Below, one piece after another: positions 25,727 to 35,345 of a DNA stretch of 64,000 bases. The notes under the pieces are model-generated. The model had not been told where the DNA came from. It searched no databases and was given only the letters and a program-made list of their open reading frames with translations. Within the stretch, counting starts at the first letter, position 1. The number at the start of each line of letters is the position of its first letter. Source of the stretch: Roseococcus sp. SDR (lineage in GTDB: Bacteria > Pseudomonadota > Alphaproteobacteria > Acetobacterales > Acetobacteraceae); contig NZ_JAHRCU010000002.1 of NCBI RefSeq assembly GCF_019083995.1, forward strand, positions 186,001 through 250,000, written 5' to 3'. Made by a program: the position numbers and the translations under genes.

Positions 25727-26817
25727 TGGCCGACCATCCCTACGCCTCCATGCCGCCCTATGCCTCCTGGCGGCGCAGCTTCCAGGACATCCCGATGACG
25801 GAGGTGGACCCGGTCGCGAAGTTCCCGATGACCGTGAGCCCAACGGACAAGGTCGCGACGGCCGGCAGCTGCTTCGCCCAGCACATCGCCCGCCGCCTGC
25901 GTGCGAGCGGCTTCACCTATTTCGTGACCGAGCCGGGCCACCCGCTGCTGAGCGAGAAATTGCGGGCCGAGTTCGGCTACGGCGTCTTCTCCGCACGCTT
26001 CGGCAACATCTATACCACGCGCCAGCTGCGCCAGCTCTTCGACCGCTGCTACGGCCGGTTCAGCCCGGTCGAGGACATGTGGCGCAAGGGTGCTCGCTTC
26101 CTCGATCCGTTCCGCCCGACCATCCAGCCCGACGGCTTCGCTTCCGAGGCGGAGTTCCGAGCGGACCGCGCCCAGCACCTCGCCGCCGTGCGCCGCATGT
26201 TCGAGGAGCTCGACATCTTCGTCTTCACCCTTGGCCTGACCGAGGGCTTCGTCAGCCGGGAGGACGGCGCCGCCTTTCCGGTCTGCCCTGGCGTCGCCGG
26301 CGGCACCTTCGATCCGGAGCGCCACATCTTCGTCAATGAGCGCGCTGCCGAGGTGGTGGAGAACATGTCGGTCTTCATCGCCGGCTTGCGGCGCGTGAAT
26401 CCCCGCGCGCGCGTCATCCTCACCGTATCGCCGGTGCCGCTGAAGGCGACGGCGGAGGACCGCCACGTGCTGCAATCCACCGTCTATTCGAAGTCCGTGC
26501 TGCGCGTCGCAGCGCAGGAAATCGCCGACAGCCACGCCGACGTCGCCTATTTCCCCTCCTACGAGATCATCACCGGCGCCTACAACCGCGGCGCCTATTT
26601 CGGCCCCGACCTGCGCGAAGTGGAGGAGGCGGGCGTGGAGCATGTGATGCGGCTCTTCTTCCGCCACGCCACGGCGACGGCGGGCGAGGCACCGCCACCC
26701 GCACCCGCGCCGCCCCGCAAGAAGGACCGCAGCATCGCCCGCGCCAGGGCCGCCACCGCCGTGGTCTGCGACGAGGAGCTGCTCGACATAGAACCGGTCG
26801 GCGGAGCGGAGGACTGA
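25726..26817 (+). CDS. GSCFA-domain protein
   Basis: A 363-residue protein with the family-naming motif in VATAGSCFAQHIARRL at about residues 42-57. A central segment IFVFTLGLTEGFVSREDG and VILTVSPVPLKAT match the strand pattern of this SGNH-related family. The late segment YFPSYEIITGAYNRGAYFGPDLREV with VEHVMRLFF completes the domain. The C-terminal 50 residues are Pro/Ala-rich and then basic, likely disordered. GSCFA proteins occur in glycan and lipopolysaccharide clusters, where they are suspected acyl-modifying enzymes, but no biochemical role is established to my knowledge. The gene is coupled by TGATG overlaps on both sides, to the GNSH gene and the epimerase. Confidence 0.8.
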   Translation: MADHPYASMPPYASWRRSFQDIPMTEVDPVAKFPMTVSPTDKVATAGSCFAQHIARRLRASGFTYFVTEPGHPLLSEKLRAEFGYGVFSARFGNIYTTRQLRQLFDRCYGRFSPVEDMWRKGARFLDPFRPTIQPDGFASEAEFRADRAQHLAAVRRMFEELDIFVFTLGLTEGFVSREDGAAFPVCPGVAGGTFDPERHIFVNERAAEVVENMSVFIAGLRRVNPRARVILTVSPVPLKATAEDRHVLQSTVYSKSVLRVAAQEIADSHADVAYFPSYEIITGAYNRGAYFGPDLREVEEAGVEHVMRLFFRHATATAGEAPPPAPAPPRKKDRSIARARAATAVVCDEELLDIEPVGGAED

Positions 26818-27830
26818 TGGCAGGGGCGATGGAGGGCCAGCGCGTCCTCGTCACGGGCGCGGCCGGCTTCATCGGCTTCCACCTGACGCAGCGCCTCCTC
26901 ACCGAGGGCGCGACCGTGCTCGGCGTGGACAACCTGAACACGTACTACGACCCTGCGCTGAAACAGGCGCGGCTGCGCGCCCTCACCCATCCGCGCTTCA
27001 CCTTCGAAGCGCTCGACATCGCGACGCAAGGCTCGCTCGCCGCGGCGTGGCAGAGCTTCGCGCCGGATTCCGTGGCCCACCTCGCCGCGCAGGCCGGCGT
27101 GCGCTATTCGCTGAAGGAACCGCGGGCCTACGGCCATTCCAACCTCGACGGCTTCCTCGAGGTGCTGGAGGCTTCCCGCGCCGATCCCGCGACGCCGGTG
27201 CTCTATGCCTCCTCCTCCTCGGTCTATGGCGCCAACACCAAGGTGCCTTTCCACGAGACCGATCCGGTGGACCGCCCCGTCTCCCTCTACGCCGCGACCA
27301 AGCGCGCCAATGAGGTGATGGCGCAATCCTACGCCGCGCTCTTCGGCCTGCGCCTGACGGGGCTGCGCTTCTTCACCGTCTACGGGCCCTGGGGCCGGCC
27401 CGACATGGCCTATTGGGGCTTCACCGAGGCCCTGCTCGACGGGCGGGAGATCAACGTCTTCAACCACGGCCGCGTCTGGCGCGACTTCACCTATGTGGAC
27501 GAGGTGACGGAGGCGATCTCGCGCCTGCTGCGCACACCCGGCGGCGGGCCGGACGAACCCGGCCGCGTGGTGCCGGAGGTGCCGCATCGCCTGTTCAACA
27601 TCGGCAACCACACGCCGGTCGCCGTGGGCGATTTCCTCGCCATCCTCGAACGCCTGACCGGCCGAACCGCGCTGCGCCGGGACCTGCCGATGCAGCCTGG
27701 CGATGTCGAGCGCACCTGGGCCGATGTCTCCGCCCTGCAGGCCGCCACCGGCTTCAGCCCGACCACGCCGCTGGATGTCGGGCTCGCGCGCTTCGTGGAG
27801 TGGTACCGCGGCTGGCGCGCGGGCGGCTGA
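26817..27830 (+). CDS. NAD-dependent epimerase, UDP-glucuronate 4-epimerase type
   Basis: A 337-residue extended short-chain dehydrogenase. The N-terminal Rossmann motif is VLVTGAAGFIGFHL. SSSSVYGANTKVPFHE supplies the catalytic Ser/Thr, and SLYAATKRANEVMAQ gives the Tyr-x-x-x-Lys pair. The TVYGPWGRPDMAYWGF block is diagnostic of UDP-glucuronate 4-epimerases (CapI-like), which interconvert UDP-glucuronate and UDP-galacturonate for capsule or lipopolysaccharide. It is coupled to the GSCFA gene. A uronic-acid donor would suit an acidic, possibly sulfated surface polymer. Confidence 0.83.
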   Translation: MAGAMEGQRVLVTGAAGFIGFHLTQRLLTEGATVLGVDNLNTYYDPALKQARLRALTHPRFTFEALDIATQGSLAAAWQSFAPDSVAHLAAQAGVRYSLKEPRAYGHSNLDGFLEVLEASRADPATPVLYASSSSVYGANTKVPFHETDPVDRPVSLYAATKRANEVMAQSYAALFGLRLTGLRFFTVYGPWGRPDMAYWGFTEALLDGREINVFNHGRVWRDFTYVDEVTEAISRLLRTPGGGPDEPGRVVPEVPHRLFNIGNHTPVAVGDFLAILERLTGRTALRRDLPMQPGDVERTWADVSALQAATGFSPTTPLDVGLARFVEWYRGWRAGG

Positions 27831-27848
27831 GGCGCCACCCCGCCCGCT

Positions 27849-29435
27849 TCAGGGCACCGCGCCCCCCCGCTCCACCGGGCGATGCGTGTCGCGCCGCCGC
27901 TCACGCGGTGTGCGTGCCTCCGGCTCCTCCGGCGGGTCACGGCGCCGGTCGGCATCGATCTCAGGCGCGCCGGGCGGACCGCCGCTGGCCGAAGCCTGTG
28001 CGAGGCGCGGTAAGGCGCCGCCACTCGCGCGCGGGCGCAGGCGGATGCCGGCCGGCACGTGCCGCCCCTCCGCCCGACCGAAACCGCGCACGGTGATGCC
28101 GGTGAGCGAGAGTTGCGAGCCGGCGATGGCGATCACGCCCGAGTGACTGGCATTGCGGATCTCGACGTCGGAGACCTGTCCGGTGACGGCACCGCCCGCC
28201 TCCGGCGGCGCCTCGCGCAGCACCAGCGCCGCCCCCGCCTCGCCGTCGTTCAGGCTCTGCGTGCCTGACATCCGCAAGCGGCGGATCGTGAGGCCTTCGC
28301 AATCGTTCACGATGACCGACCCACCGCCCTGAAGCTCCCAATCCTCAAGCGTGATGTTGCGCGGGCCGGCGCCTCCCGGCTGCCGGCGGACCCAGGCACG
28401 GTTGCGGTAGGTGCCCACGCGCACCGCCTCGCCCTTCAGACCATCCCAGCCGGCATTGCGTCCACGCACGCCGCGGATTGTGATGTCCGAGGGCGGGACG
28501 TGGTCAGGCGTGAAGCGCTCGCCGCTGCGCAGCCAGCTGTCGTAGCTCGGCCAGCCATTGCCCTTGATGTAGAGATAGGCGATCGGCCCGGTGTTCTCGG
28601 CCGTGACGTTGGTCACCTGCCAGCGCGCTCCGCCGCCGAAATCGATGCATTGCGCCTCACGGAAGCCTTCGCGGAACTGCAGGTCGTCAAGCACGACGTC
28701 CCAACACGGGCCGTCGAAGTCCAGCGCCTCGTTGAAACGCTCGAAACGGATGCCGCGCATCGAGACGCCCTGCTCGTAGCGCGTGTAGCTGCCCTGGACG
28801 ATATTGGTGTGCGTGATCCCACGGTCGGTGCGCTCGCGCGCATTCTCGGAGAGCAGGCCGCGCCCCGCCTGCGCGCCCGTGGAGCGGATGCGCATGTCGC
28901 GTCGCGTGAAGCGGTCCACCCCGATGACGCCGCAGGCATATGTGAACGGATACGGGCGGCCGAACTCCTCCCGGAAATCGAAGGTCACGCCGTCCAGCGT
29001 GATGTTGCGCAGCGTACCCGGGCGCTCGTTCAGGGCGGTGCCGAAAAGGAAGTGGCGCTCCAGCCGATGCGCGGCAGGGCGTTCGGGCGGGGCGACGACG
29101 AATTCAGCGGCACCCTGGACCGTCACGTTGCTGCGCAATTGGACGGCCACGCGGATCGGCGCATCCGGCTTGCCGCCCCATTGCCCATGTGTCTCGGCGC
29201 CCACGCGCAGCAGGTAGGTACCCCGCCCGACCACGGGCCGGCCGGTGCGGCTCGCCTCCTCGATGGCGCGGTTCCAGCCGAGCGTGTCGGCGGCCGCGTC
29301 GCCCCCGCGGGCGCCGAAGCGCTGCGGCGTCAGTTCGGCCTGCGTCAGCGCCGGGCTGGGCAGCAGCGACGCGGCCAATGCGCTGGAACCCAGGGCCATG
29401 AAGCGGCGCCGGCTCGGCGGGGCATGCTCAGACAA
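27849..29435 (-). CDS. Tat-exported right-handed beta-helix protein
   Basis: About 528 residues. The N terminus SRRRFMALGSSALAASLLPSPALTQA is a twin-arginine signal with a clear cleavage region. Just after it, FGARGGDAAADTLGWNRAIEEA matches the start of pectate-lyase-type beta-helix domains (the phage-tail-spike / Pectate_lyase_3 pattern). The remainder is a long series of short strands ending in Asn or Gly, as in a parallel beta-helix. The upstream GTG 29453 precedes a GGGAGG site, so TTG 29435, six nt after that site, is the better start. A polysaccharide lyase, hydrolase or epimerase for the glycan made nearby is the natural guess. No catalytic residues can be assigned. It converges on the epimerase gene with an 18-bp gap. 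Confidence 0.7.
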   Translation of the reverse strand: MSEHAPPSRRRFMALGSSALAASLLPSPALTQAELTPQRFGARGGDAAADTLGWNRAIEEASRTGRPVVGRGTYLLRVGAETHGQWGGKPDAPIRVAVQLRSNVTVQGAAEFVVAPPERPAAHRLERHFLFGTALNERPGTLRNITLDGVTFDFREEFGRPYPFTYACGVIGVDRFTRRDMRIRSTGAQAGRGLLSENARERTDRGITHTNIVQGSYTRYEQGVSMRGIRFERFNEALDFDGPCWDVVLDDLQFREGFREAQCIDFGGGARWQVTNVTAENTGPIAYLYIKGNGWPSYDSWLRSGERFTPDHVPPSDITIRGVRGRNAGWDGLKGEAVRVGTYRNRAWVRRQPGGAGPRNITLEDWELQGGGSVIVNDCEGLTIRRLRMSGTQSLNDGEAGAALVLREAPPEAGGAVTGQVSDVEIRNASHSGVIAIAGSQLSLTGITVRGFGRAEGRHVPAGIRLRPRASGGALPRLAQASASGGPPGAPEIDADRRRDPPEEPEARTPRERRRDTHRPVERGGAVP

Positions 29436-29724
29436 CTCGATCCTCCCTCGCACCGCCTACGGGCGATCGAACGTTAGCCGAGCAGGTGCCGGGGGCCAAG
29501 CGCAGCCGACCTCCCGCGCGGCGCGCGTTCTTTGACGCGCGAAGGCTGTTCGGCTATCCCTCGGCGTGCAATTGACGCGCCTTCTGTAGCTGAGGCGACA
29601 CGATGCCTGAGAAGGTACCGGCGACCAAACTGCGGGCGTCAGTTGCGGCCAGCACAGCGCTGAGCGGCATCGGGCCGCCGGCGCAGGCGAGGCCTCTGGG
29701 GTCAGTACAGCCAAGGATATCTTC

Positions 29725-30645
29725 GTGCAGCCGGACCAGCCTCGCTCCCTGAGCCCCCATCTCCGGCGTCTAGAAGCTGAGGGGATCGCCATCCTGCGGG
29801 AGACGGCAGCGAGCTTCCGGAATCCGGTCCTGCTCTATTCGATCGGCAAGGACAGCAGCGTGGTGCTGCACCTGGCCATGAAGGCCTTCGCACCCGGCCG
29901 CATCCCCTTCCCGCTGCTGCACATCGCGACCGGCTGGGATTTCCGCGCAATGCTCGAGTTCCGGGACCGTCGCGCCGCCGAGCTGAATGCGAAGCTGATC
30001 GTACACACCAATCCCGACGGCCTTGCGCGCGGCATCGGGCCCATCACGCATGGCAGCCAGGTGCATATGGATGTGATGGGCACCCAGGCGCTGCGCCAGG
30101 CGCTCGACATGGGCGGCTATGACGCGGCCATCGGTGGCGCCCGGCGGGACGAGGAAAAAGCCCGCGCGAAAGAGCGCGTCTTTTCCCACCGCGCGCCTGG
30201 CTATGTTTGGGAGCCGCGCGGCCAGCGCCCGGAATTGTGGGGCCTGTACAACACACGCATCGCCGCGGGCGAGTCCATGCGCGTCTTCCCGATCTCCAAC
30301 TGGACCGAGTTCGACGTGTGGGACTACATCGCCGCCGAGCAGATCCCCGTGGTCCCGCTCTATTTCGCAGCCAAGCGCCCGATGCTGCGTCGCTCCGGCG
30401 CGCTCATCATGCGCGATGACGAGCGCATGCCGCTGGAGCCGGGCGAGCAAGTCGAGGAGATGTGGGTCCGGTTCCGCACCATGGGCGACTGGCCACTGAC
30501 CGGCGCGCATGAGAGCCGCGCCGAGACGATGGAGCAGGTGCTTGACGAGTTGCGCCTCTCCCGCGTCTCGGAACGGCATGGGCGCCTGATCGACAACGAT
30601 CAGGAGGCCTCGATGGAACGCAAGAAGCGCGAGGGCTATTTCTGA
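29725..30645 (+). CDS. cysD: Sulfate adenylyltransferase subunit 2
   Basis: CysD makes adenosine 5'-phosphosulfate (APS) from ATP and sulfate, with the GTPase CysN supplying energy. The 306-residue protein has the PP-loop pyrophosphatase motif [20 protein letters not shown] near residue 35, and the family blocks [19 protein letters not shown] and [15 protein letters not shown]. The length and C terminus (ERKKREGYF) are standard for CysD. The start is GTG with an AAGGA site 7 nt upstream. The stop overlaps the cysNC start (TGATG). Placed directly beside a region with three sulfotransferases, it probably feeds PAPS to them as well as, or instead of, cysteine synthesis. No cysH, cysI or cysJ is in the window. 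Confidence 0.95.
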   Translation: MQPDQPRSLSPHLRRLEAEGIAILRETAASFRNPVLLYSIGKDSSVVLHLAMKAFAPGRIPFPLLHIATGWDFRAMLEFRDRRAAELNAKLIVHTNPDGLARGIGPITHGSQVHMDVMGTQALRQALDMGGYDAAIGGARRDEEKARAKERVFSHRAPGYVWEPRGQRPELWGLYNTRIAAGESMRVFPISNWTEFDVWDYIAAEQIPVVPLYFAAKRPMLRRSGALIMRDDERMPLEPGEQVEEMWVRFRTMGDWPLTGAHESRAETMEQVLDELRLSRVSERHGRLIDNDQEASMERKKREGYF

Positions 30646-32504
30646 TGGACGGCACGACGCTCTCGCGAGGCCTGCTGCGCCTGCTGACCTGCGGTTCGGT
30701 CGATGACGGCAAGTCCACGCTGATCGGACGGCTGCTCTATGACAGCCAGATGATCATGGAGGACACGCTCGCCGCGATCACGCGCGACAGCCGCAAGCAC
30801 GGCACGGTCGGCGAGGATGTCGATCTCGCGCTGCTGGTGGATGGGCTCGAGGCGGAGCGCCAGCAGGGCATCACGATCGATGTCGCCTACCGCTTCTTCA
30901 CGACACCCAAGCGCAGCTTCATCGTCGCCGACTGCCCGGGGCACGAGCAGTACACTCGCAACATGGCGACCGGCGCCTCGAACTGCGAGCTCGCGATCAT
31001 CCTGGTGGATGCGCGCAAGGGCCTGCTGACCCAGACGCGGCGCCACTCCTACATCTGCTCCCTGCTCGGCATCCGCCATGTCGTGCTGGCGGTGAACAAG
31101 ATCGACCTGGTGAATTTCGACCAACAGGTCTTCGATCGCATCGTGGGTGAATACGCGACCTTCGCGGCCGGCCTCGGCTTCCACACCATGGTGCCGATCC
31201 CCGTCTCCGGCCGCTTCGGCGACAATGTGAGCGCGCGCTCGGGCAACACGCCCTGGTACCGCGGCGAGACACTGCTCGAGCACCTGGAGAGTGTGAGCGT
31301 CGAGGAGGAACTCACGCAGATCCCCTTCCGTTTCCCGGTGCAGTGGGTCAATCGCCCGAACCAGGATTTCCGGGGCTTCTCCGGCACGGTGGCGAGCGGC
31401 GCTGTCGCGCTCGGCGAAAAGCTCGTCGTCGCGGCCTCGGGCGTGACGAGCCAGGTGACCCGCATCCTCGGTCCGGCCGGCGAGCAGGAACGCGCTACCG
31501 CGGGTGACGCCATCACCATCTGCCTCGCCGATGAGGTGGACGTGGCCCGTGGCGACGTGCTGGCACCCATGGCCGACCGGCCAGCGGTGGCCGACCAGTT
31601 TGCCGCCCATGTGCTCTGGATGGATGAGGAGCCGCTGCTCCCCGGCCGCCAGTACATGATGCGCATCGGAAACCTGTGGACCACAGCGTCGGTCACCACG
31701 CTGAAGCACCGCGTGGACGTCACGACGCTCGATCACCAGTCGGCCACGCGCCTCTCGCTGAACGAGATCGGCTTGTGCAATCTCAGCACGGCGCAGCGCG
31801 TGCCCATGGATCCCTATGCGCAGAACCGGTTGACCGGCGCCTTCATCCTGGTGGACCGCTTCACCAACCGCACCGCCGGCTGCGGCATGATCAACTTCGC
31901 GCTGCACCGCGCGACCAACGTCCATCACGAGCATTTCCTGGTGGACAAGGCGGCGCGCGCGGCGGCCCTCGGCCAGAAGCCGATGGTGCTGTGGTTCACC
32001 GGCCTCTCGGGCTCGGGCAAGTCCACGGTGGCGAAGCTGGTGGAGCAGGCGCTGCATCGCGCCGGCCGCCACACCTATTCGCTCGACGGAGACAACCTGC
32101 GCCACGGCCTGAACAGGGACCTGGGCTTCACCGACCAGGACCGCGTCGAGAACATCCGCCGCGTCGGCGAGGTGGCGAAGCTGATGGTGGATGCGGGGCT
32201 TATCGTCCTCGCCTCCTTCATCTCGCCCTTCCGGGCCGAGCGGCAGATGGTGCGGGAGATGCTGGGCGAAGGTGAGTTCCTGGAGGTCTTCGTGGACACG
32301 CCGATCGAGGTCTGCATGGAGCGCGACGTGAAGGGGCTCTACGCCAAGGCCAAGCGTGGCGAGATCGCGAATTTTACCGGCGTCACCAGCCCTTATGAGC
32401 CGCCCGAGGCGGCGGATGTCGTGCTGGATGGCAGCGGCCCGTCGGCCGAAGCTCTGGCGCAGCAGGTGCTGGAATTGATCGAACGACGGATGTCGTCCAC
32501 CTGA
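30645..32504 (+). CDS. cysNC: Sulfate adenylyltransferase subunit 1 / APS kinase fusion
   Basis: A bifunctional 619-residue enzyme. The CysN part (about 1-435) is an EF-Tu-like GTPase with P-loop [16 protein letters not shown] and the NKID nucleotide-specificity box, which drives APS formation with CysD. The CysC part (about 440-619) is APS kinase, with its own P-loop GLSGSGKST at about residue 453, [16 protein letters not shown] and the [10 protein letters not shown] block. It converts APS to PAPS, the donor for sulfotransferases. A fused CysN-CysC is common in Alphaproteobacteria that make sulfated molecules. It is coupled to cysD by overlap and lies 16 nt before the transporter gene. Confidence 0.95.
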   Translation: MDGTTLSRGLLRLLTCGSVDDGKSTLIGRLLYDSQMIMEDTLAAITRDSRKHGTVGEDVDLALLVDGLEAERQQGITIDVAYRFFTTPKRSFIVADCPGHEQYTRNMATGASNCELAIILVDARKGLLTQTRRHSYICSLLGIRHVVLAVNKIDLVNFDQQVFDRIVGEYATFAAGLGFHTMVPIPVSGRFGDNVSARSGNTPWYRGETLLEHLESVSVEEELTQIPFRFPVQWVNRPNQDFRGFSGTVASGAVALGEKLVVAASGVTSQVTRILGPAGEQERATAGDAITICLADEVDVARGDVLAPMADRPAVADQFAAHVLWMDEEPLLPGRQYMMRIGNLWTTASVTTLKHRVDVTTLDHQSATRLSLNEIGLCNLSTAQRVPMDPYAQNRLTGAFILVDRFTNRTAGCGMINFALHRATNVHHEHFLVDKAARAAALGQKPMVLWFTGLSGSGKSTVAKLVEQALHRAGRHTYSLDGDNLRHGLNRDLGFTDQDRVENIRRVGEVAKLMVDAGLIVLASFISPFRAERQMVREMLGEGEFLEVFVDTPIEVCMERDVKGLYAKAKRGEIANFTGVTSPYEPPEAADVVLDGSGPSAEALAQQVLELIERRMSST

Positions 32505-32520
32505 CCCCGCGAGGAACGCC

Positions 32521-34269
32521 GTGACAGGCATGGGGATCGACCTGATCCTGGTGGGCGTGCTGCTGGTGGCGCTCATCAGCGGCCGGGTACCCATGGCCGG
32601 CGCTTTCCTGGCCTTCATCCTGGCCGTACTGCTGCTGGAGCGTGTGCCCAGCCGCACGGTGCTGGAGTCCCTCGGCGAACCCACCCTGGTCGCGGTGCTG
32701 TGCCTCGTCGTGTTCTCAAGCGTGCTGGGCCGGCTCACCTGGCTGCGCCGGCTGCTGTTCAGCCGGAAGCCGGCGTCAGAGGGCGCCATCCGCCGACGCT
32801 TCCTCGGGATGGCCACGCTCGTCTCCGCCGTCATGCCGAATACAGCGGTGGTGGGCGCGCTGATGGGACCTGCCGCGCGCAACCCGCGCATCGCACCGCG
32901 ACAATTGCTCCTGCCGCTCTCCTACGTCGCCCTCGCTGGGGGCATGATCACGCATTTCGGCACCTCGGCCAATCTGATGACCGTGGGCCAGGCGGCCCGC
33001 GCTGGGGTCGAGATCGGCTTCATGGATTTCGTGCTGGCAGGCTCGGTCACGGCCTTCGCCGTCTATCTGGCGGTGCTGGTGGCGGCACCGCGCCTGATGC
33101 GCGCCCCCAAGGGGAACGAGGCCGCCCGCCTGCCCGAGCTGTTCCATGTCGAAGCGCGCGTGATCGATGCCTCGCCGCTGGTGGGCCGATCGCTTGCCGA
33201 AAACCACCTGCGCAGCCTCGGCCATTTCTATGTCGCGGAACTGATCCGCGGCGACGCGCTGCTCTCGCCGGTCAGGCCGGACGAAATCCTGCAGTCGGGC
33301 GACGTGCTGATCTTTGTGGGTGATGTGCGCTTCCTCGACGAGCTCATGGCGATCCCGGGCCTGGGCGTGATGGAGGAGGTGCGGCAACGATCCGGCCTGC
33401 AGGTGCACCACGCGGTGGTGGCACAGGATTCCGCACTGGTCGGGCTGACACTGAAAAGCAGCAATTTCCGCGCGGCGTTCAGCGCCTCGGTCTTCGCCAT
33501 CCGCCGCGGCGATGAGCGCCTCTCGGGCAAGCTCGGCGAGGTCGAGCTGAAGGCGGGTGATCTGCTGGCCATCGCCGGTGGCAGTGATTTCTTCGCGCAC
33601 CCGGAGGTGCAGTCCAACTTCCACCTGATCGCGCGCGACGGCACGCCCACGACGGCGCTGTCACCGCGAGAGGCGATCATCGCCACCGTCATGTTCGGCC
33701 TCTTCGTGGTGCTCGCCATCTTCGAGCTCACGGAGTTCGCGCTGCTCACCCTGCTGCTGGTCGGCGGCGCCATGGCCTTCGGGTTGCTGAACGGGCGCGA
33801 CTTCCGCGCGCTCTTTCCGTTCGACCTCATGATGGCGCTATGGGGCTCGCTGGTCCTGGCCAGATTGGTGACGCAGGCAGGGCTGGACGGGGTCGTGGCA
33901 GGGATGGTGGTCGATGTCTTCGGCGTGGCTGGCAATCTGGCCACTCTGGCGGTGATCTTCGTTCTCGCCTGGCTCCTGACCGAACTTCTCTCCAACGTGG
34001 CGGCGGCGGTGACAGCGCTGCCCATCGCGCTGCAATTCGCGTCGCTGACCGGCCTGCCGCCCGAGGCCGCAGCGGTGATGGCCGCATTCGGTGCCTCCGC
34101 CTCCTTCCTGGTGCCTTATGGCTACCAGACGCACCTGATGGTGATGTCGCCCGGGAATTACCGCTTCAGCGATTTCCTGAAGCTCGGCTCCGTTGTCCTG
34201 GTCGTCTATGGGTTGGCCAGCGTCGTCTCGCTCTGGGTCCTGAGCGGTCCCCTGCACTGGTGGGGTTGA
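32521..34269 (+). CDS. SLC13/DASS-type transporter with two RCK_C (TrkA-C) domains, likely sulfate importer
   Basis: A 582-residue inner-membrane transporter. Hydrophobic helices occupy residues 1-200 and 380-582. Between them lie two regulatory TrkA-C domains: one around ARVIDASPLVGRSLAE and GDVLIFVGD, and one around GLTLKSSNFRAAFSASVFAI and GDLLAIAGG. The motif NTAVVGALMGPAARNPRI and the final TLVVM-type helices fit the DASS fold. This architecture is known from SLC13-like sulfate permeases adjacent to cysDNC. The start is GTG 32521, 16 nt after cysNC, so it forms part of the sulfate-activation operon and probably supplies sulfate. Another divalent anion as substrate cannot be excluded. Confidence 0.86.
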   Translation: MTGMGIDLILVGVLLVALISGRVPMAGAFLAFILAVLLLERVPSRTVLESLGEPTLVAVLCLVVFSSVLGRLTWLRRLLFSRKPASEGAIRRRFLGMATLVSAVMPNTAVVGALMGPAARNPRIAPRQLLLPLSYVALAGGMITHFGTSANLMTVGQAARAGVEIGFMDFVLAGSVTAFAVYLAVLVAAPRLMRAPKGNEAARLPELFHVEARVIDASPLVGRSLAENHLRSLGHFYVAELIRGDALLSPVRPDEILQSGDVLIFVGDVRFLDELMAIPGLGVMEEVRQRSGLQVHHAVVAQDSALVGLTLKSSNFRAAFSASVFAIRRGDERLSGKLGEVELKAGDLLAIAGGSDFFAHPEVQSNFHLIARDGTPTTALSPREAIIATVMFGLFVVLAIFELTEFALLTLLLVGGAMAFGLLNGRDFRALFPFDLMMALWGSLVLARLVTQAGLDGVVAGMVVDVFGVAGNLATLAVIFVLAWLLTELLSNVAAAVTALPIALQFASLTGLPPEAAAVMAAFGASASFLVPYGYQTHLMVMSPGNYRFSDFLKLGSVVLVVYGLASVVSLWVLSGPLHWWG

Positions 34270-34312
34270 TCGCCGGCGTATCGGCAAGGCCGCGCAGGGG
34301 TCGGCAACCAGC

Positions 34313-34334
34313 CCGGCCAGGATCGGCTGGCCGG
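34313..34334. terminator. Bidirectional hairpin between the transporter and Bug genes
   Basis: The 8-bp perfect arms CCGGCCAG and CTGGCCGG enclose a 6-nt loop in the short gap between two converging genes. No T-tract flanks it, so any termination activity is assumed from place and shape. Confidence 0.45.
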
Positions 34335-34358
34335 ACCAACGCCGCCGCGTACCGCGCT

Positions 34359-35345
34359 TTACTCCGCGCGGATATTCGCGGCCCGGATCACCGCCTCCAG
34401 CGCGGCCGTCTGCGCAGCGATGAAGCTGGCAAAGGCCTCGGGCGTGCCGCCGCCCAGCACGGCGCCCTGCTCGCTGAGGCGCCCCCCGATCTCGGCCTCG
34501 CGTAGGGCGGCATCCACCGCGCCTGCCATGCGGGCCACGATCTCAGGCGGCGTGCGCGCCGGCGCGGCCAGGCCGAACCAGGTGCCGAAGACGAAGTTGG
34601 GCAACCCAGCCTCCGCCGTGGTCGGCACGTCGGGCAATTGCGGCAGGCGCTGGGGCGTCGCCACCGCCAGCGCGCGCACCGTGCCCTCGCGGATCTGCGG
34701 CAGGATGTTGGGCAGGTTGTCCACCATGAGATCGATCTGACCGGAGACGAGGTCCGTCACCGCTGGCGCCGCACCGCGATAGGGGATATGGAGGATGGGC
34801 GCCGCGCCCTGCTGCTTCAGCAATTCCAGCGCGATGTGGAGCGAGGACCCATTGCCGGCGGAGCCCGCGCGGACGGAATCCGGCCGCGCACGCGCCGCCT
34901 CCAGCATCTGCTGCACGCTCTGCCATGGCCGGTTGCGCGCGACGACGATGACCTTCGGCGTGTTCACCAGAAGCGCGGCGGGCGCGAAGGCGGTGCGCGT
35001 GTCATAGGGCATGGACGCGAACAGGAACTGGTTGGCCGCGAGCGGGCCGATCGAACCCAGCAGCCAAGTATAGCCATCGGCCGCTGCCTTCGCGACGAGA
35101 TCCGCCCCGATATTCCCGCCCGCGCCCGGCCGGTTCTCCACCACCACCGGCTGGCCCAGCGTTGTCTGCAACCTGGCGGCCAGCGGTCGGGCCAGCAGGT
35201 CAGCCAGGCCGCCCGGCGGGAAGGGCACGATGATCCGCATCGGCCGGCTGGGCCAGGCGGCCTGCGCGGAGGCGGCGGCCGGAAGGAGCGTGGCGGCGGC
35301 CGGCAGGAGCGTGGCGGCGGCGAGCAGCGTACGGCGATCCATCAT
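34359..35345 (-). CDS. Bug/TctC-family solute-binding protein next to a TPP decarboxylase
   Basis: A 328-residue periplasmic protein. The signal peptide contains a tandem TLLPAAA repeat and ends near ASAQA. The binding-site signatures follow: MRIIVPFPPGGLADLLARP and VVVENRPGAGGNIGADLVAKA, and later YRGAAPAVTDLVSGQIDLMVD. Its ATG directly abuts the stop of the benzoylformate-decarboxylase-like gene, so both are probably one transcript. The ligand may be an aromatic 2-oxo acid or a related carboxylate because of that neighbour, but this is inference. No membrane transport subunits are nearby. Confidence 0.84.
   Translation of the reverse strand: MMDRRTLLAAATLLPAAATLLPAAASAQAAWPSRPMRIIVPFPPGGLADLLARPLAARLQTTLGQPVVVENRPGAGGNIGADLVAKAAADGYTWLLGSIGPLAANQFLFASMPYDTRTAFAPAALLVNTPKVIVVARNRPWQSVQQMLEAARARPDSVRAGSAGNGSSLHIALELLKQQGAAPILHIPYRGAAPAVTDLVSGQIDLMVDNLPNILPQIREGTVRALAVATPQRLPQLPDVPTTAEAGLPNFVFGTWFGLAAPARTPPEIVARMAGAVDAALREAEIGGRLSEQGAVLGGGTPEAFASFIAAQTAALEAVIRAANIRAE
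35272..35330. repeat. 21-bp tandem repeat inside a signal-peptide region
   Basis: Two full 21-bp units (35272-35292 and 35293-35313), differing at one base, are followed by a partial third copy. On the coding (minus) strand they encode the repeated TLLPAAA hydrophobic core of the Bug signal peptide. The repeat is in frame, so copy-number change would alter only the core length. Confidence 0.8.

Noticed and set aside
30636-32891. Open frame of 751 residues antisense to cysNC
   Set aside because: It is opposite an enzyme with every motif intact, and has no recognisable protein pattern of its own.
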